Shown here piece by piece: positions 1 through 7,020 of a stretch of DNA of 12,203 nucleotides (its first letter is position 1; each line of letters begins with the position of its first letter). The notes below the pieces were generated by a model. The model saw nothing but the letters and a program-made list of their open reading frames with translations, had not been told where the DNA came from and searched no databases. Location: positions 1 through 12,203 of the forward strand of contig JALOPD010000108.1 of NCBI GenBank assembly GCA_025454075.1, read 5' to 3'. Both the position numbers and the translations under genes were made by a program. Source of the DNA: Desulfobacterales bacterium. Its GTDB lineage: Bacteria; Desulfobacterota; Desulfobacteria; Desulfobacterales; UBA2174_A.

Positions 1-2351
1 CTGGTGAGCAGCGCCGCCAGGAACTCCACCGGGTAGTGGGCCTTCAGGTAGGCGGTCTGATAGGCGATCAGCGCGTAGGCGGCGCTGTGCGACTTGTTGA
101 AGCCGTACCCGCCGAACTTCTCCATGAGGTCGAAGATGCTGGCGGCCTTGTCGGCGGGCAGCTTGTTTTCGACCGCGCCTTTCAAAAACCGATCCCGGTG
201 GGCGGCCATGATCTCGGTGATCTTCTTGCCCATGGCCTTGCGCAGGTCGTCGGCCTCGGCCATGGAATAGTTGGCCAGAGCGCCGGCGATCTTCATGACC
301 TGCTCCTGGTAAACGATGACCCCGTAAGTCTCCTCGAGGATCGGCGCCAGCTGAGGCACGAGGAAGGCGACCTGCTTGCGGCCGTGCTTGCGGTCGACGT
401 AGTCGTCGATCATGCCGCTTTCCATGGGGCCGGGGCGATACAGGGCCACCAGGGCGACCACGTCCGCGAAGCACCCCGGCTTGAGGCGCACCAGCAGGTC
501 CTTCATGCCCGAGCTTTCCAGCTGGAAGACCCCGGTGGTGTCGCCGGCAGAGAGCAGCCGGTAGGTCGCGGCGTCGTCGAGGTCCAGGTTTTCCAGGTCC
601 GGCGGGATCCGGCCCTGGCGGCGGATGATCTCCTGGGTGCCGGCGATGACGGTCAGGTTGCGCAGCCCGAGGAAGTCGAACTTGACCAGCCCGATCTTCT
701 CGACGATCTTCATGTCGAACTGGGTGACCACCTCGCCCTTTTTGCCCCGAAACAGCGGCAGGTACTCCACCAGCGGGCGGTCGGAGATCACCACCCCGGC
801 GGCGTGGGTCGAGGCGTGGCGCGGCAGCCCCTCCAGCACGCGGCAGATCCGGATGAGCTCGCCCACCTCCGGCTTTTTTTCAACCAGCTCCCGCAGCCGC
901 GGCTCCTGCGCCAACGCGTCGTCCAGGGTGATGTTGAGCACGTCGGGCACCATCTTGGCGATGGCGTCCACTTCCTGCAGCGGGATGTCGAGGGCGCGGC
1001 CGACGTCCCGTATCACGGCCCGCGTTTTGAGCTTTCCGAAGGTGATGATCTGGGCGACGTAGTCCCCGCCGCCGTAGCGCTCCACGACGTACTTGTAGAC
1101 GTCTTCACGGCCGTCGATGCAGAAGTCGACGTCGATGTCCGGCATGCTCTTGCGGGCGGGGTTCAGAAAGCGCTCGAAGATCAGTCCGTGCACGATGGGG
1201 TCCAAGTCCGTGATCCCCAGGCTGTAGGCGACGAGGCTGCCGGCGGCCGAGCCCCGGCCGGGGCCGACCGGGATGCCGCTCTCCTTGGCGTGGCGGATGA
1301 AATCCGAGACGATCAGGAAATAGCTGGGAAAGCCCATCTCCTTGATCACGCCGATCTCATAGTCCAGCCGCGCCCGGTAGAGCGCCTCGTCGGCCTGCGG
1401 GTTTTTGGAACGGACGCGCGCCATGACCCGATCGAACCCCTCGCGCGTCTTTTGCTCGAAGAGCTCGTCTGCGGTCTGGCTGCCGCGGGTGTCGAAGCGG
1501 GGGAAATGATAGGTTTTGAAGTCGAATTCGAGGCGGCAGCGCCGGGCGATCTCCGCCGTCTGCGCCAGGGCCTCCGGGGTGTCCTGGAAGTAGGCCGCCA
1601 TCTCGGAGACCGGCTTGAAATAGAGCTGGTCGGTGCGGAACTTGAGCCGCTCCGCGTCGTGGACGGTTTTGCCGGTTTGAATGCACAGCAGCACGTCGTG
1701 GGCGCGCACGTCCTCGCGCGACAGGTAGTGGCAGTCGTTGCTGGCCACCAGCGGGATCGACAGCCGCCGGCTCATGTCGATCAGGGCGGCGTTCACCCGC
1801 TCCTGCTCGTCGATGCCGTTGTTCTGGATCTCGAGGAAGAAGCGGTTCTCGCCGAACATCTCCCGGTAGGTGCGCGCGGCCAGCTCCGCCTGCTCCGGCC
1901 GGCCCTCCATGATCCGGCGCGGGATTTCGCCGTGCAGGCAGGCGGAGAGGGCGATCAGGCCGCGCGAGCACTCCTTGAGAAGCTCTCGGTCGATGCGCGG
2001 TTTGTAGTAAAAGCCTTCGAGCTGGGCCGCGGTGGCCAGCCGGCAGAGGTTGCGGTAGCCCTCCTGGTTCTCGGCCAGCAGGATGATGTGGCACAACTCC
2101 CGGTTGTCGGCCGGGTTCTTGTCGAACCGGCTGCGGGAGGCGATGTACATTTCGCAGCCGATGATCGGCTGGATGCCGGCCTTGCACGCCTTCTCGTAAA
2201 ACTCGACGGCGCCGAACAGGGTGCCGTGGTCGGTGGTCGCCACCGCCGGCATGCCGTACTCGATGGTGCGCTGGACCAGGTCGTCGATGCGGATGGCCCC
2301 GTCCAGCAGGCTGTACTGGGTGTGCACGTGCAGGTGAACGAATTCGGTCAT
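1..2351 (-). CDS. dnaE: DNA polymerase III subunit alpha, N-terminal 783 residues (gene runs off the window at base 1)
   Basis: Catalytic subunit of the replicative DNA polymerase. The product starts MTEFVHLHVHTQYSLLDG, a PHP domain (about residues 1-280) that retains the HxH, TTDHG, GCEMY and NDCHYL segments. The polymerase palm follows, with PGRGSAAGS and then PDIDVDF (residues 404-410; Asp405 and Asp407 align with E. coli D401/D403). The third catalytic Asp lies in KFDFLGL (Asp559, E. coli D555). Finger motifs YRPGPM and FNKSHSAAYA follow before the window ends. E. coli DnaE is 1160 residues, so roughly the last third (HhH, beta-clamp-binding and OB regions) is outside. The ATG at 2351 is supported by AAGGA five bases upstream and by the family's usual N-terminus. 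It lies downstream of guaB on the same strand after a 324-nt gap. The identity is not in doubt. Confidence 0.97.
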   Translation of the reverse strand, partial: MTEFVHLHVHTQYSLLDGAIRIDDLVQRTIEYGMPAVATTDHGTLFGAVEFYEKACKAGIQPIIGCEMYIASRSRFDKNPADNRELCHIILLAENQEGYRNLCRLATAAQLEGFYYKPRIDRELLKECSRGLIALSACLHGEIPRRIMEGRPEQAELAARTYREMFGENRFFLEIQNNGIDEQERVNAALIDMSRRLSIPLVASNDCHYLSREDVRAHDVLLCIQTGKTVHDAERLKFRTDQLYFKPVSEMAAYFQDTPEALAQTAEIARRCRLEFDFKTYHFPRFDTRGSQTADELFEQKTREGFDRVMARVRSKNPQADEALYRARLDYEIGVIKEMGFPSYFLIVSDFIRHAKESGIPVGPGRGSAAGSLVAYSLGITDLDPIVHGLIFERFLNPARKSMPDIDVDFCIDGREDVYKYVVERYGGGDYVAQIITFGKLKTRAVIRDVGRALDIPLQEVDAIAKMVPDVLNITLDDALAQEPRLRELVEKKPEVGELIRICRVLEGLPRHASTHAAGVVISDRPLVEYLPLFRGKKGEVVTQFDMKIVEKIGLVKFDFLGLRNLTVIAGTQEIIRRQGRIPPDLENLDLDDAATYRLLSAGDTTGVFQLESSGMKDLLVRLKPGCFADVVALVALYRPGPMESGMIDDYVDRKHGRKQVAFLVPQLAPILEETYGVIVYQEQVMKIAGALANYSMAEADDLRKAMGKKITEIMAAHRDRFLKGAVENKLPADKAASIFDLMEKFGGYGFNKSHSAAYALIAYQTAYLKAHYPVEFLAALLT

Positions 2352-2675
2352 GAATGTCCTTGTGAAACGGTCCGGGTCTTGAGGGTCACGGCCGGATGAA
2401 CGCGGATGCGCACTGAAAAGAGGCCGCCGGGGCTCCCCTGGGCGCCTCCGGCCTCCGGGCGGAGGCGGGGTCGACCGTCGTAAAATTTTCTCAGGGATCC
2501 GGCTGAAAGTAAAGAAAAAGATCGGGGCCGCGTCCGCCGTTCGACACCGGCGGTTCCGCCCGGCGACCCGGGTCGGGAGGCGCCGGCCGCCCGGGCCGGG
2601 GCGAGCAAACCGCGTGCGGCCGGGCCCGGGAAACGCGGCGCAGCGATGACCCGATGCGCCCGGCGCAACCACACC
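2352..2675 (-). other. Noncoding spacer between guaB and dnaE (dnaE leader)
   Basis: This 324-nt gap is very GC-rich and holds no credible gene. A minus-strand open frame fills it, but its product is a low-complexity Arg/Pro/Gly/Ala string with no ribosome site, and it overlaps the dnaE start. Near its centre (about 2482-2525) sits a short AT-rich island that stands out and may contain the dnaE promoter. A strong inverted repeat lies at 2443-2467, between that island and dnaE. I see no hairpin followed directly by a T-run, so no clear terminator for guaB. Confidence 0.6.
2443..2467. repeat. Inverted repeat / strong hairpin in the dnaE leader
   Basis: CGCCTCCG at 2443-2450 is the exact reverse complement of CGGAGGCG at 2460-2467. 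A competing inner stem, GCCTCC/GGAGGC (2451-2456 with 2461-2466), has a four-base loop. Either form would be a stable GC hairpin about 90 nt upstream of the dnaE start codon. It could be leader structure or chance in GC-rich DNA. Confidence 0.45.
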
Positions 2676-4139
<1,464 letters not shown>

Positions 4140-4199
4140 CGAAACCCTCCTGGTCCTTGGTTGAAAAATTTGTGCCCACGAATAACAAAAGGCCGCACG

Positions 4200-4247
4200 T
4201 TTGGCAATCTTTATTTGGAAGCCGGCGGAGCCGCCGGTGATGCCAAA
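4200..4247 (-). promoter_or_regulatory. guaB: Long stem-loop in the guaB 5' leader
   Basis: CCGGCGG and CCGCCGG (4222-4228 and 4231-4237) form a GC hairpin. The outer arms TTTGGCA (4200-4206) and TGCCAAA (4241-4247) can pair around it, leaving one asymmetric interior loop. The structure sits 61-108 nt upstream of the guaB start, between the candidate promoter and the ribosome site, so it would be in the transcript leader. No T-run follows on either strand, so it does not look like an intrinsic terminator. Its function is unknown. Confidence 0.45.
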
Positions 4248-4267
4248 AATTCATTCTATTTCAGATA

Positions 4268-4297
4268 ATTATCCGCTGGGCTGATTGACTTTGTCGC
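4268..4297 (-). promoter_or_regulatory. guaB: Candidate guaB promoter
   Basis: On the minus strand GATAAT (4273-4268) is a good -10 element, preceded after an 18-base spacer by GCGACA (4297-4292), a weak -35. The -10 lies within a perfect 10-base palindrome, GATAATTATC (4264-4273). It overlaps the spacer and -35 of the stronger plus-strand promoter, so the two genes may compete for polymerase. An alternative -10, TAGAAT (4258-4253), has no convincing -35. Confidence 0.35.
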
Positions 4298-4312
4298 GTT
4301 GGGTGGGATAAT
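4285..4312 (+). promoter_or_regulatory. Sigma-70-type promoter for the YciO-family gene
   Basis: TTGACT (4285-4290) and GATAAT (4307-4312), separated by 16 bases, each match the consensus at five of six positions. They lie in the AT-rich part of the divergent intergenic region. Transcription would start near 4320 and give a leader of roughly 145 nt that includes the palindromic repeat at 4359-4413. Confidence 0.6.
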
Positions 4313-4358
4313 ATGGGAGTTTTATTAATCGTCTCGAAATAGTATGGACCGAGAGCGA

Positions 4359-4413
4359 CCCCCTCTCCCTTACCCTCTCCCCCAGTCCTGGGGGAGCGGG
4401 CAGGGTGTGGGGG
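4359..4413. repeat. REP-like imperfect palindrome (CCCTCTCCC / GGGAG family)
   Basis: The left arm (4359-4385, CCCCCTCTCCCTTACCCTCT then CCCCCAG) and the right arm (4388-4413, CTGGGGGAGCGGGCAGGGTG then TGGGGG) are imperfect reverse complements around a two-base centre. The inner CCCCCAG/CTGGGGG match is exact. The arms resemble the CCCTCTCCC...GGGAGAGGG interspersed palindromes found between genes in many bacterial genomes. Only one copy is present in this window. It lies in the leader of the YciO-family gene, between its promoter and start codon. Confidence 0.65.
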
Positions 4414-4465
4414 CGTCCGTGTCTATACAATTGTGCAACCCTTAATAAAAGGAAAGGGCGACACC

Positions 4466-5074
4466 GTGCTCATCAGCATCAACCCCCAGAACCCGCAGGC
4501 GCGGCTCATTCGCAAGGTGGTGGAGATCCTCAAAGGCGGCGGGATCGTGGTCTATCCCACCGACACCTACTACGGGGTCGGCTGCGACCTGATGAACCCG
4601 AAGGCGATCGAGCGGATTTACCTGCTGAAACGCCGGGACAAGGCCAAACCCTTCAGCTTCATCTGCTCGGACCTCACCAACATCAGCCAGTATGCCAAGG
4701 TGTCCAATTACGCCTACCGCACCATGAAGCGGCTGCTCCCGGGGCCCTACACCTTCATTCTCGAGGGCTCCAAGCTGGTGCCCAAGATCATGCTGACCAA
4801 GCGCAAGACCGCCGGCATCCGCGTCCCCGACAACGCCATCTGCCTCGGCCTGGTGCGCGAGCTCGGCCACCCGATCATCACCACCAGCGCCGCCACCGCC
4901 GATGGGCAAAGCTTCCACGACGCCTCCCTCATCCACGACCACTTCGGCAAGCAGGTGGACGCCGTCATCGACGGCAGCACGGTGTCGGGCGAACCCTCCA
5001 GCGTCGTCTCCCTCATCGGCGACGTGCCGGAAATCATCCGCCGCGGGGCCGGCGACGTGAGCCTGTTCGAGTAG
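4466..5074 (+). CDS. yciO: Sua5/YciO/YrdC/YwlC family protein, YciO-like (annotated in relatives as L-threonylcarbamoyladenylate synthase)
   Basis: The family core makes threonylcarbamoyl-AMP from threonine, bicarbonate and ATP for tRNA t6A modification; the role of the YciO branch is less settled. The 202-residue product opens ISINPQNPQARLI, then VVYPTDTYYGVGCD (residues 28-41) with the family PTD motif, KRRDKAKPF (55-63), PGPYTFILEG, KRKTAGIRVPDN and ends in GAGDVSLFE. This order and length match E. coli YciO closely. The ATP-contacting S-x-N motif of TsaC proper is replaced by TSAAT, as in YciO-type members, so synthase activity is uncertain. I chose the GTG at 4466 because AAAGGG lies seven bases upstream and the family starts here. 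The frame stays open to a GTG at 4433 (213 residues), which lacks a ribosome site. It is monocistronic, divergent from guaB and convergent with fdhD. Confidence 0.88.
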   Translation: MLISINPQNPQARLIRKVVEILKGGGIVVYPTDTYYGVGCDLMNPKAIERIYLLKRRDKAKPFSFICSDLTNISQYAKVSNYAYRTMKRLLPGPYTFILEGSKLVPKIMLTKRKTAGIRVPDNAICLGLVRELGHPIITTSAATADGQSFHDASLIHDHFGKQVDAVIDGSTVSGEPSSVVSLIGDVPEIIRRGAGDVSLFE

Positions 5075-5119
5075 GCGGCCCGGCGGCAGGGTGGCCCGCA
5101 CGCCCGCCGTCACGCCGCC
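5074..5119. terminator. Nested GC stem-loop between convergent genes, possible bidirectional transcript end
   Basis: GGCGGC (5074-5079) pairs with GCCGCC (5114-5119), and inside it CGGCGG (5081-5086) pairs with CCGCCG (5104-5109). The structure begins on the last base of the YciO-family stop codon and ends eight bases short of the fdhD stop codon (5127-5129), filling almost all of the 52-nt convergent gap. There is no T-run on either strand, so it is not a classical intrinsic terminator. Placement is the main argument for a role in ending both transcripts. Confidence 0.4.
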
Positions 5120-5126
5120 CGCCCAA

Positions 5127-5978
5127 TCACGCCCCATCGGAAACCAGGCGGTCTTCGCCGGAAACGACGATCAACTCGGACTGCCTGGCGGCGCAGGCGA
5201 GCGTCATGTTGAGCGACCGGCCCATCTCGGCGGCAAGGGCGGTCGGCCGCGACATGCCGATCACGATGGGCAGCCGCGCCCGGGCGGCTTTTTGAACCAT
5301 CTCGTAGCTGATGCGGGAGGACAAGATCAGGACGACGGCATCGGAGAGCTTCCGGGCGACAAAGGCCTTGCCGATGGCCTTGTCGAGCGCGTTGTGCCGC
5401 CCGACGTCCTCGGCGAAGGAGACCACCTCCAGGCGGCGGTCGATCAGCAACGCCGCATGCGCGCCCCGGGTCCGGCGATGGATGACCTGGTTTTCGGCGA
5501 GCCGATCGATGCATTTCAGGACCTGGTCGATCGAAACCCGGAATGGGTCAGCGCTGGGGGCGACGACCTGATAGATGTCCTTGACCAGCTCCTTGCCGCA
5601 GATCCCGCAGCTGGTCTGGCTGACGAAGCTCTTGCGCTCGAGCAGGTCGCGTATCTTTTCGCGCCGCTCGGGTTTGAGGCGGATTTCGACGACGTTCGGG
5701 TCCAGGTCCTTGCAATACCCGATGGTCAGAAAATCATCGGGGGAGTCCGCGATCCCCTCACCCAGGCAGAACCCGGCCGCGTGCGCCAGCTCCTCCCCGG
5801 GGGTCCGCATCACCACCGAGTAGGGCTTGCCGTCGACGCGGATGACCAGCGGCTCCTCACCGATGAACTCGCACACATCGGGCCGGCAGACCCCGCCCCC
5901 GCACCTGAAAACGGAATGGGATTGGGCCACCGGACCCGCCTGCCTCGCAGCGGGCTCGACGTTTTGGTTCTCGCTCAT
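5127..5978 (-). CDS. fdhD: Formate dehydrogenase accessory sulfurtransferase FdhD
   Basis: FdhD passes sulfur from a cysteine desulfurase to the bis-pyranopterin Mo/W cofactor of formate dehydrogenases. The 283-residue product (E. coli 277) has the transfer motif CGICG with Cys124 and Cys127, matching E. coli C121/C124. It also has TPGEELAHAAGFCLGEGI, EDVGRHNALDKAIGKA, LSSRISYEMVQKAA and GMSRPTALA, all family hallmarks. The ATG at 5978 overlaps the bamF stop as ATGA, implying translational coupling; the frame extends further upstream, but only as a shadow of bamF. It also has three spaced cysteines near the N-terminus (C26, C31, C36), which E. coli FdhD lacks. No formate dehydrogenase gene is in the window, so its partner may be elsewhere or may be the tungsten enzyme BamB. 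Confidence 0.93.
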   Translation of the reverse strand: MSENQNVEPAARQAGPVAQSHSVFRCGGGVCRPDVCEFIGEEPLVIRVDGKPYSVVMRTPGEELAHAAGFCLGEGIADSPDDFLTIGYCKDLDPNVVEIRLKPERREKIRDLLERKSFVSQTSCGICGKELVKDIYQVVAPSADPFRVSIDQVLKCIDRLAENQVIHRRTRGAHAALLIDRRLEVVSFAEDVGRHNALDKAIGKAFVARKLSDAVVLILSSRISYEMVQKAARARLPIVIGMSRPTALAAEMGRSLNMTLACAARQSELIVVSGEDRLVSDGA

Positions 5979-6832
5979 ACGGCCGAAGGGCTTTTTTCCG
6001 CAGCCTTGCCTTTGCGGGCGATCGTGCGCCGCTCCTCGGGGACCGGCGGCGGGAGCGGCCCGCCTGAAATCCTGCACACCGCCCCGAAGCGCTCGGGGCA
6101 GGCATCGAAGCAGGTGCCGCACTTGATGCATTTGTCCTGGTCGATGACATGGATGCGGTTCTTGCCCCCGTCGATGGCCTCGACCGGGCATTTACGGGCG
6201 CAGATCAGGCAGGCCTGGCATTTTTCAGGGTCGATGTAATAGGAGACGACCTCGCGGAAGAGCCGGTCGACCTCATCGCGCGTGAAGAGGTCCTGGTAGC
6301 CCTCCTCCCGGTTCAGCCGCGACGCGAGCTTCTCCCGATTGGCCAGCTTCATGTACGGGACGAGTTTCGTCACGTGCTTCAGCCGCGAAGCCAGCTCCCC
6401 CCGGTCCAGCCCCTCGCCCTCGCCCAGGGGCCCCAGGGCCTTCACCTGCTTGCCGAAGTCGTTGACCACCTCGGTGAAGAGGATCCCCTCGGCGGCGGAC
6501 ATGAACTCGATCCTCAGCCGCTCCGGGTTCAGCCCGATGTGCTCCATGATCCGGCGGCACAGCAGCGCCATGTTCAGGGCATGAAAATTTCCATGCGTGA
6601 TGTAGTTGCACTCATTCAAGCGGCAGCCGCCGATGAACACCCCGTCCATCCCGTTGGCAAAGGCGCGGAGCACAAAGGCCAGGTCGACCCTGCCGGCGCA
6701 CATGACGCGGATCAGCCGCATATCGGTCGCATATTGCAGTCTGGAAACTCCAGCCAGGTCAGCAGCGCCGTACGCTCACCAATGGCATACGAACCCCAGG
6801 AGCTTGGGCCTGAACTTGTGTCCGGCACTCAT
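5975..6832 (-). CDS. bamF: MvhD-like selenoprotein fused to a 2[4Fe-4S] ferredoxin domain, BamF-type (UGA at codon 19 read as selenocysteine)
   Basis: MvhD proteins carry a [2Fe-2S] cluster and pass electrons to HdrA; BamF is the counterpart in class II benzoyl-CoA reductase. The ATG at 6832 has AGGGTG seven bases upstream and opens MSAGHKFRPKLLGFVCHW, then TGA (6776-6778), then AYGAADLAGVSRLQYATDM without a frame change. The TGA falls where MvhD proteins have the second Cys of CNWC, so the motif reads C16-x-W-U19. MvhD cysteines follow at 45, 70 and 75, with SAAEGILFTEVVNDFGKQV. A C-terminal ferredoxin has C205-C208-C211-C215 and C235-C238-C241-C245. Total length is 285 residues including Sec. 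Starting after the TGA would remove the redox N-terminus and give only 248 residues. Its stop overlaps the fdhD start by four bases; a 188-nt gap separates it from bamE. Confidence 0.85.
6741..6778 (-). promoter_or_regulatory. bamF: Selenocysteine UGA codon (6776-6778) and putative bacterial SECIS hairpin in bamF
   Basis: Twenty-two bases after the TGA, CUGGA (6753-6749) and UCCAG (6745-6741) form a five-pair stem with apical loop GUU. If the top A-U pair opens, the loop is AGUUU. The loop G-U lies 28-29 nt after the UGA. Bacterial SECIS hairpins lie just downstream of the UGA inside the coding region and need a G/U in a small apical loop recognised by SelB, so position and loop fit. Below the apical stem the pairing is irregular. 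Confidence 0.65.
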
Positions 6833-7020
6833 GCGTATTCACCCTTTTTGTCGTCAACCACGGTTTTATGGCCCGGCATTAAACCGGTACAACTTGAGCC
6901 GATGTCGGGCGGAGCGGGGGGCCCGCCGCGGCGAGCCGCCACCACCCGTTCAACGAACCAACGTACGGCAGCCATTTGGAGTATTTGATTGCCGAAGCAA
7001 CAGCAGCTGCCAACCTGCCG
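6833..7020 (-). other. 188-nt intercistronic gap between bamE and bamF
   Basis: No recognisable gene is present. It contains GC-rich inverted repeats, GCGGC/GCCGC (6928-6939) and CGGGC/GCCCG (6906-6910 with 6921-6925). A further inverted pair, CGGTTT/AAACCG (6861-6866 with 6881-6886), lies closer to bamF. A weak promoter-like pair, TTGTAC and CATAAA with 16 bases between, overlaps that repeat on the minus strand. The gap is long for an operon whose other junctions are 64 nt or shorter, so processing, a 3' structure or an internal promoter is possible. Confidence 0.4.

Noticed and set aside
36..2399. Long plus-strand open frame opposite dnaE
   Set aside because: It is a GC-driven antisense shadow: low-complexity Val/Asp/His/Arg composition, no family motif, and the opposite strand encodes a clear DnaE.
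2348..2674. Possible 108-residue minus-strand gene between guaB and dnaE
   Set aside because: No ribosome site, Arg/Pro-rich low-complexity product, and it overlaps the dnaE start.
4191..4215. PurR-like operator upstream of guaB
   Set aside because: Only a short CACGTTTGGC resemblance, no full palindrome, and E. coli-type PurR is not expected in this lineage.
6829..6879. Sixteen-residue open frame ending in ATGA overlap with bamF, a possible leader peptide
   Set aside because: No Shine-Dalgarno sequence upstream of its ATG and no attenuation-like codon run; the overlap may be chance.
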